A stretch of DNA of 18,827 bases from Candidatus Omnitrophota bacterium (lineage in GTDB: Bacteria > Omnitrophota > Gorgyraeia > Tantalellales > Tantalellaceae), in NCBI GenBank assembly GCA_030631915.1, contig DAOVKF010000013.1, positions 1-18,827 of the forward strand, in the 5' to 3' direction. How positions within the stretch are numbered: position 1 is the stretch's first letter; every line of letters starts with the position of its first letter. Below the pieces are notes generated by a model. That model saw nothing but the letters and a program-made list of their open reading frames with translations, ran no database searches and was not told the origin of the DNA. Below are positions 6,539-15,106 of this stretch, one piece after another. Made by a program: the position numbers and the translations under genes.

Positions 6539-7408
6539 TCAGGGTATCAGCTTATATTCACTGAGGGACTTCTTAAGTCTCTCCCTGTTCTCATCCATCA
6601 TTTCACACAGGGGCATGCGCCACTCTTCCTTTACCATGCCCATTAAAGCAAGCGCTGTTTTAACGGGTATGGGATTGGTCTCGATAAACATTGACTTGAA
6701 CAGCGGCAGCATCTCATAATGGATATCCCGGCTTCTCTGGAGATCTCCGTCAAGGAACGCCTGTACCAGATCGTGTACCCTGCGCGGGACGATATTGGCC
6801 GCGACACTTATAACGCCTTTTGCGCCGACCGCCATGAACGGTAATGTCAGGGAATCATCCCCGCTAATTACGGTAATGTCACATAAAGCCAGAATATCCA
6901 TCACCTGCTGCACGCTTCCGGCAGCCTCTTTGATCGCGACAATATTGTCTACCTTTGACAGCCTTGCCACAGTGGAAGGCAGCATGGAAATACCCGTTCT
7001 GGACGGGACATTATAAAGTATTACCGGAAGTCCCGCTTTTTCCGCGATCTCCTTATAATGCCTGTACTGACCCTCGGGCGTAGGCTTGTTGTAATAGGGG
7101 GTGATGACCAGGACGCCGGCACTCCCCGCTTTTTTTGCGAAGACAGCGAGTTCGATGGATTCTCTTGTGCAGTTAGAACCGGTGCCGGCCACAACAGGTA
7201 TACGCCTGTCCGACGTTTCAACGGCGATCTTGATCAGCCTCTTCTGTTCCTCCATGGAAAGAGTCGCGGCTTCCCCGGTACATCCGCACGGCACCAGACC
7301 GTCAGTCCCGTTGTCTATATGGAATTCTATAAGCTCTCTGAAACTCTTCTCATCAACCCTGCCGTCCTTGAACGGCGTAACTACAGCGACATATGATCCC
7401 TTGAACAT
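6539..7408 (-). CDS. dapA: 4-hydroxy-tetrahydrodipicolinate synthase (DapA)
   Basis: A class I aldolase-fold enzyme that condenses aspartate semialdehyde with pyruvate, the first step committed to lysine. From the chosen ATG (289 residues), active-site residues are Thr44 in CGCTGE, Tyr106 in ITPYYNKP, Tyr132 in LYNVPSRT with Arg137, and the Schiff-base Lys160 in AIKEAAGS, nearly the same numbering as E. coli DapA. I chose the ATG at 7408 because AAGGGAGGG lies 7 bases upstream. A GTG at 7414 would overlap the dapF stop but stands too near that site. The gene follows dapF with a 2-base gap, so translation is probably coupled. A LysA/DapF-first order is unusual compared with dapA-first operons but poses no functional problem. 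Confidence 0.97.
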   Translation of the reverse strand: MFKGSYVAVVTPFKDGRVDEKSFRELIEFHIDNGTDGLVPCGCTGEAATLSMEEQKRLIKIAVETSDRRIPVVAGTGSNCTRESIELAVFAKKAGSAGVLVITPYYNKPTPEGQYRHYKEIAEKAGLPVILYNVPSRTGISMLPSTVARLSKVDNIVAIKEAAGSVQQVMDILALCDITVISGDDSLTLPFMAVGAKGVISVAANIVPRRVHDLVQAFLDGDLQRSRDIHYEMLPLFKSMFIETNPIPVKTALALMGMVKEEWRMPLCEMMDENRERLKKSLSEYKLIP

Positions 7409-7410
7409 AA

Positions 7411-8229
7411 TCACACCCTCCCTTCATAAATGAGACAGGCCGTGCCTTCCAGATAAACGTCCGTAACTCTGGCGCCTGCCATCCTGTAATAGACCGTCAA
7501 TTCCTCTCCGCTTCTCGTAAGCATCTTTACCGGCGGAACGGCGTAACCCAGCAGCCCCAGAACCACCGCGGATGCCACTGTTCCCGTGCCGCACGCCAGT
7601 GTCTCATCTTCAACACCGCGTTCATACGTCCTGACAAAAGCCCTGTTATCCTTGATGTCCCCCACAAAATCCACGTTCGTCCCTTCCGGCGCGAAATTGG
7701 GATGCTCGCGTATCTTACGTCCCGTATCTCTGACCGGATAATCCTCAACCTCTTCCGCTATGTGGACCACATGAGGAACCCCGGTATTCAGAGAATGCAC
7801 GTTCATTATACTGCTTCCCACGCCCAGGTTAAATCCGAGCCTGATATCCTCAGGATCGCTCATCCTGATCTTCACTCTGTCCCCGTTCACCTCCGCGCTC
7901 AATACGCCCGCCCCGGTCTGAAAGGTCGGATCCTCTCCCCAGCCCTTTTTCGCAGCGTAGAGAGCGCTGCACCGGGCTCCGTTGCCGCACATGTCCACTT
8001 CCGAACCGTCAGGATTAATGACGCGCATCCTGAAATCAGCTTCGGAAGAATCTTCCAGTACAAGAATACCGTCCGCGCCGACTGACACACGCCGCCGGCA
8101 CAGGTCCCTGGCCATTTCCGCATAATCAGTATCCCGGGCACCCGGTCCGCGGCTTTTATCATCTATGATCATGAAATCATTGCCGCTTGCCGCGGCTTTA
8201 GTGAACTGAATATCATACTTCACGCTCAT
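7411..8229 (-). CDS. dapF: Diaminopimelate epimerase (DapF)
   Basis: Interconverts LL- and meso-diaminopimelate without a cofactor, using two cysteines as acid and base. In this 272-residue protein they are Cys81 in MCGNGARC and Cys213 in LACGTGT, each at the tip of one of the two related halves. FTKAAASGNDFMIID (9-23), GADGILVL (51-58) and ERGVEDETLACGTG (203-216) match the family. Its ATG overlaps the lysA stop (ATGA, 8226-8229), so it is likely translated by ribosomes finishing lysA. meso-Diaminopimelate serves both LysA and peptidoglycan cross-linking, which suggests a murein-containing cell. Confidence 0.97.
   Translation of the reverse strand: MSVKYDIQFTKAAASGNDFMIIDDKSRGPGARDTDYAEMARDLCRRRVSVGADGILVLEDSSEADFRMRVINPDGSEVDMCGNGARCSALYAAKKGWGEDPTFQTGAGVLSAEVNGDRVKIRMSDPEDIRLGFNLGVGSSIMNVHSLNTGVPHVVHIAEEVEDYPVRDTGRKIREHPNFAPEGTNVDFVGDIKDNRAFVRTYERGVEDETLACGTGTVASAVVLGLLGYAVPPVKMLTRSGEELTVYYRMAGARVTDVYLEGTACLIYEGRV
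7416..7424 (-). promoter_or_regulatory. Ribosome-binding site deciding the dapA start
   Basis: AAGGGAGGG inside the end of dapF, 7 bases before the ATG at 7408. It is only 1 base from the alternative GTG at 7414, too close for normal initiation there. Confidence 0.6.
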
Positions 8230-9476
8230 CTGAATTCCTTCAGTATTTTTTCACCGCGTATAAGGTCCGCATAGGTTTCCGCCCGCCGGATCTGCCTGAC
8301 CTCACCGTTCATCACCATCAGTTCCGCAGGGCGCGGGCGGGAATTATAGTTCGAAGACATCACGTATCCGTAAGCGCCGGTCCCCATAACAGCAAGGTAT
8401 TCATCGGCGACGACTTCCGGGAACTCCCTGCCCAGTGCCAGATAATCCCCGCTTTCGCATATCGGCCCCACGACATCATACTTCCGCGGATTTGACTTGC
8501 GCTTCACAACCGGCAATATCTCGTGGTAGGCGTTATACAGGCTCGGCCGTATAAAATCGTTCATGCCGGCGTCCACAATAGCGAAATCTCCGCCGGCGGA
8601 ACCGGCCTTTACGTAAAGGACCTTGCAGACAAGGACCCCGCTGTTGCCGGCGATAAAGCGGCCGGGTTCAATGATCAGCTTGAACGGCCTGTGTTTTACC
8701 AGGGGTAATATCGCATCGGCGAACTCGGCCGCGGTCCTGGCCTTTTCCTCGCCATAGACGATACCAAACCCGCCGCCGATATTTAACCACTCTATCTCGA
8801 TACTGCTTTTCTCCACAAAATCCACCACTTTGGATATTGCGGCCACAAAAGGTTCCACGTCCGTGATCTGTGAGCCTATATGGACATGGAGGCCTTTAAG
8901 GCGCACGTTGGAATATTTATTCGCGTTATCAAAAATGTCCTCAGCGGATTTGAAATCTATACCGAATTTCTTCCCCCGCGTACCGGTCGTTATATAATCA
9001 TGCGTGTCCGCCTTAACGTCCGGATTCAGTCGCAGGGCCACTTTGGGTCTTTTTCTCAGCCGTCTCGCCACGGAATCTATCATTATAAGCTCCGGCGTCG
9101 ATTCCACGTTAAAGAAAAGGATATTCTTGCGGATAGCCCGTTCTATCTCCCTTTCTGTCTTACCCACGCTCGCGTATACTATCTTCTCGGGAGGGCACCC
9201 GGCCTTCAGCGCTATATACAATTCCCCCCCTGATACGATGTCAAGGCCGGCGCCTTCCTTTATCAGGGCTTTGCAGATATTCAGATTTGAGTTGGATTTC
9301 ATTGAAAAACAGATGAGGGGATCCGCTTCCTTGAAAGCGTCGCGTATCTTTCGGAAATGATCTATCAGCGTCCTGTAACTGTACAGATAGAAAGGCGTGG
9401 GATATTCCCGGGTTATTTCGGTCAACGGAACGTCTTCGCAGCACACTATATTGTTTTTGTAACAGAATTCATGCAT
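8226..9476 (-). CDS. lysA: Diaminopimelate decarboxylase (LysA)
   Basis: PLP-dependent fold-type III enzyme that decarboxylates meso-diaminopimelate to L-lysine. Over 416 residues the motifs occur in order: the Schiff-base Lys60 in CFSMKSNSN, HVHIGSQ (197-203), GGGFGI (234-239) binding the PLP phosphate, EPGR (270-273), and the C-terminal CESGD (340-344) with Tyr369 in GTGAYGY, contributed across the dimer. CESGD distinguishes it from ornithine/arginine decarboxylases and supports the LysA call. The start at 9476 has GGGAG 7 bases upstream. It is the first lysine gene, 14 bases after argH, so the arginine and lysine gene sets are joined without a visible promoter or terminator between them. 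Confidence 0.96.
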   Translation of the reverse strand: MHEFCYKNNIVCCEDVPLTEITREYPTPFYLYSYRTLIDHFRKIRDAFKEADPLICFSMKSNSNLNICKALIKEGAGLDIVSGGELYIALKAGCPPEKIVYASVGKTEREIERAIRKNILFFNVESTPELIMIDSVARRLRKRPKVALRLNPDVKADTHDYITTGTRGKKFGIDFKSAEDIFDNANKYSNVRLKGLHVHIGSQITDVEPFVAAISKVVDFVEKSSIEIEWLNIGGGFGIVYGEEKARTAAEFADAILPLVKHRPFKLIIEPGRFIAGNSGVLVCKVLYVKAGSAGGDFAIVDAGMNDFIRPSLYNAYHEILPVVKRKSNPRKYDVVGPICESGDYLALGREFPEVVADEYLAVMGTGAYGYVMSSNYNSRPRPAELMVMNGEVRQIRRAETYADLIRGEKILKEFR

Positions 9477-9490
9477 ATTTTTACTCCCTG

Positions 9491-10870
9491 CTATCTCTCC
9501 AGCTTCTTCTTCCAGGAGGCTATTTCTTTTTTCACAAGATCCGGGTTGGTGCTGCCCTGTGTCTTCTTCATTTTAACGGAAGTCTCCGGGTTCAGGTATC
9601 CGTAAACATCTTCGTCCAGCTCGCCGGAAAAACCCCTTAATTCCGATATGGAAAGGTCGGAAATGTTCATCTTTTTATCCACACAGTGCCTCACGATGTT
9701 CCCCACGATCCGGTGCGCGTCCTTAAAAGCGACCCCTTTTCGGACAAGATATTCCGCGAGGTCCGTGGCGTAAATAAACTCATCGTCGAGTTTTTCGGCC
9801 GCCTCCTCCCCGTTCAATCGTATGGTCCCCGCCAGATCCGACATTATCGCCAGTCCGGACGCGATCAGTTCAACTGACTCGAACAGGAACTTTTTGTCCT
9901 CCTGGAGGTCCCGGTTATAGGAATGAGGGAGCCCCTTCAATAGTATTAAAAGAGAATTCAGCGCCCCTATGACGCCGGCAGACCTGCCCCTTACAAGCTC
10001 GAGCACATCCGCGTTCTTCTTTTGCGGCATCAGGGAACTGCCGGTGCAGTAATCCTCGCCGATCTCCAGAAAGCCGAATTCAGCCGTGCTGTAAAGTATA
10101 AGGTCCTCGCTTATCCGGGACAGATGCACGGCCGTTAAACTGAGAGAAGCGACAAACTCGACGATAAAATCCCTGTCACTGACAGAGTCTATACTGTTCG
10201 CGGAGACGCTGCCGAACCCCAGCTTCTCCGCCACGAACTTTCTGTTCAGGTCAAGGGAAGAACCGGCCATCGCGCCGGAACCCATAACGGAAACGTCGCA
10301 TCTGGAGAACGCGTCCTCAAGTCTTTGCCTGTCCCGTTCAAGCATCTCGACATAAGCCATGATAAGATGCGAGAAAAGAACGGGCTGCGCGCGGTTCATG
10401 TGAGTATAACCGGGGATGATCACGTCCCGGGACCTGTCGGCCAGACCGACGAATCCTTTCTGCAACGCCCTGATGAGCGCGGTGATCCGTCCTATCGAAT
10501 CCTTGCAATAAAGCCGCACGTCGTTGACCACCTGCTCATTACGGGACCTGCCGGTATGCATCTTTTTCGCGGCATCCGGAGCTCTTTCCTCGACATAAGA
10601 CTGTATGGCCGAATGGATATCCTCATGTTCCCCGAAATCCGCCTGCCCGTTCTCGATCGCGGCCAGTAACCCGTCCAGGACGCTGACAATGGCCTTTTTT
10701 TCTTCAGAAGAAACATAACCGCATTTCTCCAGCATCTCAACGTGCGCCCTGCTGCTGAGACAATCATACCCGGCGAGGATCTTATCCACGCCGATGCTTG
10801 AGGTGAATTTCAGCACAGCCGGATGCATCTCTTTCTTTTCGAATCTTCCGCCCCATAATCCGCCCGCCAT
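9491..10870 (-). CDS. argH: Argininosuccinate lyase (ArgH)
   Basis: Splits argininosuccinate into arginine and fumarate, the last arginine step. The protein of 459 residues is normal for the fumarase/aspartase superfamily. It begins LWGGRFEKK, as most ArgH proteins do. HTGRSRNEQV (105-114), GYTHMNRAQPV (154-164) with His157, and the superfamily signature GSSLMPQKKN (277-286) with the catalytic serine in the mobile loop are all intact. There is no C-terminal acetyltransferase fusion of the kind that supplies N-acetylglutamate synthase in some bacteria. It starts 15 bases after argG with an AAGGAGAGG ribosome-binding site. Confidence 0.97.
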   Translation of the reverse strand: MAGGLWGGRFEKKEMHPAVLKFTSSIGVDKILAGYDCLSSRAHVEMLEKCGYVSSEEKKAIVSVLDGLLAAIENGQADFGEHEDIHSAIQSYVEERAPDAAKKMHTGRSRNEQVVNDVRLYCKDSIGRITALIRALQKGFVGLADRSRDVIIPGYTHMNRAQPVLFSHLIMAYVEMLERDRQRLEDAFSRCDVSVMGSGAMAGSSLDLNRKFVAEKLGFGSVSANSIDSVSDRDFIVEFVASLSLTAVHLSRISEDLILYSTAEFGFLEIGEDYCTGSSLMPQKKNADVLELVRGRSAGVIGALNSLLILLKGLPHSYNRDLQEDKKFLFESVELIASGLAIMSDLAGTIRLNGEEAAEKLDDEFIYATDLAEYLVRKGVAFKDAHRIVGNIVRHCVDKKMNISDLSISELRGFSGELDEDVYGYLNPETSVKMKKTQGSTNPDLVKKEIASWKKKLER

Positions 10871-10885
10871 GGCCTCTCCTTTTCG

Positions 10886-12064
10886 TTACCTGCGATACGG
10901 CATTGCCCACAGGTCAATAAAACCCCTGGCCAGGGACTGGTCAAAGATATCGCCCTTGCCGTACGTGGCCAATTCTATCTTATAACGGGAATGCGGGCTT
11001 TTTCGCCCCGTAACAGCGACTTTTCCCTTGTACAGTTTAAGTTTTACTTCCCCGGAAACGTTTTCCTGGGTCTTATCCACGAAAGCGTCCAGCGCTTTTT
11101 TCAGCGGCGTGAACCACAGGCCGTAATACACGATCTCCGAATACCGTTCCGAAACCCCTTTCTTATAACGACGTGTCTCCCTGTCCAGCACGAGTTCCTC
11201 GATCGCCGTGTGCGCCGCGTAAAGGATCTCCGAAGCCGGGGCTTCATATATCTCACGGGACTTTATGCCGACAAGACGGTCCTCGATCATGTCCACTCTG
11301 CCGACCCCGTGCTTTCCGCCGATCCTGTTCAGCCGCCGGACAAGCTGGACCGGACCGTATTTCCTGCCGTTTACCGCCACGGGCACGCCTTTCTTAAAAG
11401 TCACCCTCACGTACTCCGCTTTTGCCGGGGCTTTTCCGGTTTGCGCGACAGTTATGTACGTGTCGGCCGGCGCCTCGCACCAGGGGTCCTCCAGCCTGCC
11501 TCCTTCAACACTCGTGCCCCACAGGTTCCGGTCTACGCTGTAAATCTTTTTCCTGGTCTGGTCCACGGGTATCCCGTGTTTCTTCGCGTAAGCCACCTCC
11601 TCTTCGCGCGTCCCGAGCTCCCATTCCCTTACCGGCGCCAGCACTTTAACGCCCGGAGCCTTGATACGAAAGGTCACTTCGAAACGCACCTGATCATTAC
11701 CCTTGCCGGTGCAGCCATGAGCGACATAGTCCGCCTTCTCTTTTTTCGCGGCGTCCAGCATCGCGTCCGCGATAACAGGCCGGGAAAGAGCGGTGGCCAG
11801 GTTATACTTGCCCTGATACAATGTCCCGGCCTTTAACGCGGCGAACGCGTATTCTGTTACGAACTCTTTTCGCAGGTCCTCGACAATGCATTTTGAAGCT
11901 CCGATCTCAAGGGCGCGTCTGCGGCTTTTTTCCGTATCCGCGCCCTGCCCGACATCAGCCATGTAGCATATCACCTCGTATCCTTTTTCAATGAGCCATT
12001 TTACCGCGACGGATGTGTCCAGTCCGCCGGAATACGCCAGTACGACTTTTTCGGTCTTCGCCAT
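10886..12064 (-). CDS. argG: Argininosuccinate synthase (ArgG)
   Basis: Joins citrulline and aspartate with ATP to argininosuccinate. From the chosen ATG (392 residues) the N-type ATP pyrophosphatase P-loop is YSGGLDTS (11-18). HGCTGKGNDQVRFE (116-129) and SVDRNLWGTSVEGG further on bind nucleotide and citrulline/aspartate. This is the common roughly 400-residue bacterial type. The frame stays open to a TTG at 12073, which would overlap the argF stop. I chose the ATG at 12064 because MAKTEKVVLAYSGG is the usual N-terminus and AGGGG stands about 9 bases upstream. With this start the gap to argF is only 5 bases. Confidence 0.97.
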   Translation of the reverse strand: MAKTEKVVLAYSGGLDTSVAVKWLIEKGYEVICYMADVGQGADTEKSRRRALEIGASKCIVEDLRKEFVTEYAFAALKAGTLYQGKYNLATALSRPVIADAMLDAAKKEKADYVAHGCTGKGNDQVRFEVTFRIKAPGVKVLAPVREWELGTREEEVAYAKKHGIPVDQTRKKIYSVDRNLWGTSVEGGRLEDPWCEAPADTYITVAQTGKAPAKAEYVRVTFKKGVPVAVNGRKYGPVQLVRRLNRIGGKHGVGRVDMIEDRLVGIKSREIYEAPASEILYAAHTAIEELVLDRETRRYKKGVSERYSEIVYYGLWFTPLKKALDAFVDKTQENVSGEVKLKLYKGKVAVTGRKSPHSRYKIELATYGKGDIFDQSLARGFIDLWAMPYRR

Positions 12065-12069
12065 TGCCC

Positions 12070-13008
12070 TCAACCCCTTTTTCTCAGCGTTTTCAACAGG
12101 ACGGCCTTCTCGACGTGCATCCGGTTCTCCGCCTGATCATATACAATGGAATTTTTTCCGTCTATTATGTCCGTTATCTCTTCACCGCGGTGCGCCGGTA
12201 AACAGTGCATTATAAGCGCATCCTTGCCCGTGGCCCGCATAAGCGTCTCATTGACCTGGAACCCCTCGAAATCCTTTAAACGCTGTTCTCTCACATTCTC
12301 CTGCCCCATGCTTATCCACACATCGGTATATACCGCATCACACCCTTTTACCGCTTCATGCGGGTCGTTGAAAAAGTTGAAAACAGCTCTGTGCTTTTTC
12401 GCTATACCCGCCGCCTCTTCGAAAACCTCCCGCTCCGGCTCATACCCCCGCGGTGTGGCGATATTCAAACTCACTCCTGTCCTGGCGCATGTCATAAGAA
12501 GGGAATTGAGAACATTGTTGCCGTCGCCGATAAATGCTATCCTGCGCTTTTTTAACGAGCCGAATTTTTCCCTGATGGTAAAAACATCGCTTAACGCCTG
12601 GCACGGATGCGCGAAATCGGACAAACCGTTAATAACCGGGACAGCCGAATAACGGGCGAAGATCACGGCATCCTGATGAGCGAACACGCGGACGACAATA
12701 CCGTCAACATACCTGGAGATGACACAGGCCACGTCTTTGACGGTTTCGCGTCCGCCCATATCGATCTCCTGCGGGCTGAGATACAGTGTGTATCCCCCCA
12801 GATGCGCCATGCCGACCTCAAAGGACACCCTTGTCCTGTTGGACGGCTTCTGGAACAAAAGCGCCAGTGTCTTGTTCCTTAAAGCCTTGGCCCGGGCAAA
12901 GGGGGACTTCTTGAGCTTCCGGGCAACCCTCATAAGCTCAAGGATCTCTTCGGTGCTCAGGTCTCTTATGGTTATGATATCCTTCTTTGTCATGTCCCTC
13001 CGGTTCAT
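12070..13008 (-). CDS. argF: Ornithine carbamoyltransferase (ArgF)
   Basis: Transfers the carbamoyl group from carbamoyl phosphate to ornithine, giving citrulline. In 312 residues, the carbamoyl-phosphate site is SNRTR (56-60), a variant of the usual STRTR in which the second residue is Asn. HPCQALSD (134-141), DVWISMGQE (229-237), the ornithine-closing SMG loop, and HCLPAHRG (268-275) identify an ornithine rather than an aspartate carbamoyltransferase. The start at 13008 overlaps the argD stop by four bases (ATGA). A second ATG at 12993 has GGAGG only 3 bases before it and is less likely. carAB, needed for carbamoyl phosphate, is not in the window. Confidence 0.95.
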   Translation of the reverse strand: MNRRDMTKKDIITIRDLSTEEILELMRVARKLKKSPFARAKALRNKTLALLFQKPSNRTRVSFEVGMAHLGGYTLYLSPQEIDMGGRETVKDVACVISRYVDGIVVRVFAHQDAVIFARYSAVPVINGLSDFAHPCQALSDVFTIREKFGSLKKRRIAFIGDGNNVLNSLLMTCARTGVSLNIATPRGYEPEREVFEEAAGIAKKHRAVFNFFNDPHEAVKGCDAVYTDVWISMGQENVREQRLKDFEGFQVNETLMRATGKDALIMHCLPAHRGEEITDIIDGKNSIVYDQAENRMHVEKAVLLKTLRKRG

Positions 13009-14201
13009 GTTTTTTTACCTGCTTTGCGCAGCGCTTGTCCCAGCCTTTCCATGGCCATATCAATATCATCTTTTTGGACCGTTACGGGCGGCATGATGCG
13101 CAATATGTTCTTCTGGGTGCAGTTTATCAATAACCCTCCCTTTAAACACTCCTCAGCGATGACCGATGCGTCGTCCATGCCGATTTCCACGCCGATCATA
13201 AGGCCTTTGCCCCTGATGTTTCCGATAACCGGGTTCTCCCGCTTCAATCCGGTAAGCTTGTCCACAAGATACTGCCCCATTGCCGCAGCGTTCTCCACCA
13301 GGCCGTCTGCCTCAATGGCCTCAAATACCCCGAGCCCGGCGGCACAGACTATGGGGCTGCCTCCGAAAGTCGTGGCGTGGGAACCCGGAGGCAGTACATC
13401 CTTGTGCGCGTCATTCACGACCAGCGCACCCAGTGGCAACCCCCCTCCCAGGGATTTCGCGAGTGTCATTGCATCGGGTTCGATACCGTACTGCTGATAA
13501 GCGAACATTGACCCGGTACGGCCCATACACGTCTGGACCTCATCCACAATGAACAGAATATCCTTTTCCCTGCATATATCCCTCAATGACCTCATGTATT
13601 CCCCGTCAGCCACATTGATACCGCCTTCCCCCTGTATGGGCTCGATAATGACGGCCACGGTCTTTTCCGAGACAGCGGCGCGGAAAGCGCTGATATCATT
13701 GAACGGCACATGTTTAAATCCCTGCACCAAAGGGGCAAAACCTGTCTTCACCTTTTCCTGGCCCGTGGCCGTCAGCGTGGCCAGTGTCCTGCCGTGAAAA
13801 GACCCTTCCATGGTTATGATCTCGTATCTGCCGGGATTGCCGTATCGCCGCGCCAGTTTTATTGCCCCTTCATTGGCTTCCGCCCCGCTGTTGGCGAAGA
13901 ATACCTTGCCCGGAAAAGAATGGCTGATTATCTTCGCGGCTAAAAGAGGCTGGAGTTCATTGTAAAAATTGTTGGACACATGCAATATCCTGTCCAGCTG
14001 TTCCCGTATCCTGCGGACCACCTTGGGGTGGCAGTGCCCGATACCGCTGACCGCCCATCCGGGGAAGAAATCCAGATATTTTTTTCCGGTGATATCCTCC
14101 ACCCATACGCCCTCCCCTTTGATAATGCAGAGTTCCTGACGCGTATAGGTCGAGAGCACGTATTTCCCGTACATGTCCTTGATATGTTCCATACTGTCCA
14201 T
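13005..14201 (-). CDS. argD: Acetylornithine aminotransferase (ArgD)
   Basis: Class III PLP aminotransferase that makes N-acetylornithine from N-acetylglutamate semialdehyde and glutamate. Over 398 residues: NSGAEANEGAIKLAR (104-118), SFHGRT (134-139), D220 in DEVQTCMGRTG stacking under PLP, and the Schiff-base Lys249 in LAKSLGGGLPLGA. In organisms lacking DapC this enzyme can also act on succinyl-diaminopimelate, but DapL makes that unnecessary here. The only Shine-Dalgarno-like sequence (AGGGGA) is about 10 bases before the ATG and lies in one arm of a possible hairpin (14212-14238). An out-of-frame ATG in the spacer opens a long overlapping frame that I regard as a shadow. Confidence 0.93.
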   Translation of the reverse strand: MDSMEHIKDMYGKYVLSTYTRQELCIIKGEGVWVEDITGKKYLDFFPGWAVSGIGHCHPKVVRRIREQLDRILHVSNNFYNELQPLLAAKIISHSFPGKVFFANSGAEANEGAIKLARRYGNPGRYEIITMEGSFHGRTLATLTATGQEKVKTGFAPLVQGFKHVPFNDISAFRAAVSEKTVAVIIEPIQGEGGINVADGEYMRSLRDICREKDILFIVDEVQTCMGRTGSMFAYQQYGIEPDAMTLAKSLGGGLPLGALVVNDAHKDVLPPGSHATTFGGSPIVCAAGLGVFEAIEADGLVENAAAMGQYLVDKLTGLKRENPVIGNIRGKGLMIGVEIGMDDASVIAEECLKGGLLINCTQKNILRIMPPVTVQKDDIDMAMERLGQALRKAGKKT

Positions 14202-14211
14202 AATACGATAG

Positions 14212-14238
14212 TCCCCTGTTGTTCATCATATCAGGGGA
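14212..14238 (-). promoter_or_regulatory. Hairpin that could hide the argD ribosome-binding site
   Basis: In the argB-argD spacer the transcribed strand reads TCCCCTG, a 13-base loop, then CAGGGGA: a perfect 7-bp stem. The 3' arm contains AGGGGA, the only Shine-Dalgarno-like word before argD, ending 10 bases before its ATG. Pairing would hide it from the ribosome. There is no T-run, so termination is unlikely. The structure is seen; the control is inferred. Confidence 0.5.
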
Positions 14239-14248
14239 GGTCAGCCCT

Positions 14249-15106
14249 TTATCCCGCGATGATCTCCGTGCCGATCCCCTTATCCGTGAAGATCTCAAGA
14301 AGAAGCGCGTGCGGCAGGGCGGCCTCCACGACATGCGCTTTGCGCACGCCGCCTTCCAGGGCGTTCACGCAGGCTCTGACCTTTGGCAACATCCCTCCTG
14401 TTATGGCACCTTCTTCGATCAAACGATTAAGGCTCTCCAGCGTGAGCGAATGAAAAAGAGAATCCTGGCGTTCCCTGTCGTTCATGACGCCCCTGACATT
14501 GGTCATCAACACGAATTTCTCGGCGTCCATGGCCACTGCCAGGCTGCTGGCAGCTTCATCCGCGTTTATGTTGTAAATGCTGCCGTCCCTGCCCCTGCCT
14601 ACCGGGCATATGACCGGGATCATACTGGTGTCAATAAGCCGCTCAAGAACGGTCGTATCGATCGCCGCGATGCTTCCGACATATCCGAGACGCCCGTCCG
14701 CCTCGCGCTGGACCGCCTGTATCATATTGTTCTCTTTACCGCTCAGACCGAAAGCTTCCCCGCCGAGGCCGTTGATCTCATGCACAAGTTCCCGGTTTAT
14801 CCCCATCAGGACGGAATCCACAACACCCATCGATCTTTCGCATGTTACCCGCAATCCGTCGACAAACCTTGTCTGGATATTCTCCTGTTCCAGCCTTTTG
14901 CTTATATCCGGCCCTCCGCCGTGGACCAGCACCGGCCGCATGCCCGCGTAACGCATAAAGACCATATCGCGCAGCACACTGGTGCGGAGCGCCCTGTCAT
15001 GAAGCGAACTCCCCCCGAACTTTATGACTATCACCTTGTTAAAGAACTCTTTTATGTACGGCAACGCCTCTATAAGGATCTCGCTTTTTTTTATCGCCTC
15101 TTCCAT
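14249..15106 (-). CDS. argB: N-acetylglutamate kinase (ArgB)
   Basis: Phosphorylates N-acetylglutamate, the usual controlled step of cyclic arginine synthesis. The protein of 285 residues shows IKFGGSS (28-34) with Lys29, HGGGPDIS (62-69), R91 in CERSMG, NINADEAASSLA (179-190) and TGGMLPKV (236-243). Residues 1-24 form a predicted N-terminal helix (KKSEILIEALPYIKEF), and the C-terminus has EIFTDKGIGTEI (271-282). Both are hallmarks of hexameric, arginine-inhibited kinases (Thermotoga, Pseudomonas and cyanobacterial type) and are lacking in the arginine-insensitive E. coli type, so feedback inhibition is likely. The GGN of many homologues is GGS here. Translation starts right after a 12-bp tandem repeat that supplies the ribosome-binding site. 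Confidence 0.96.
   Translation of the reverse strand: MEEAIKKSEILIEALPYIKEFFNKVIVIKFGGSSLHDRALRTSVLRDMVFMRYAGMRPVLVHGGGPDISKRLEQENIQTRFVDGLRVTCERSMGVVDSVLMGINRELVHEINGLGGEAFGLSGKENNMIQAVQREADGRLGYVGSIAAIDTTVLERLIDTSMIPVICPVGRGRDGSIYNINADEAASSLAVAMDAEKFVLMTNVRGVMNDRERQDSLFHSLTLESLNRLIEEGAITGGMLPKVRACVNALEGGVRKAHVVEAALPHALLLEIFTDKGIGTEIIAG

Noticed and set aside
10991..11836. A 281-codon plus-strand frame across argG
   Set aside because: Antisense shadow of argG; no motif or ribosome-binding site supports it.
12982..13008. Alternative shorter argF start at 12993
   Set aside because: GGAGG is only 3 bases from that ATG, while the start at 13008 gives the ATGA overlap with argD typical of coupled genes.
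13957..14334. A 125-codon minus-strand frame overlapping the argB-argD junction, with ATGATG in the spacer
   Set aside because: It is out of frame with both genes, its product resembles nothing and is explained by frame shadow. The spacer ATG codons could at most act as decoy starts.
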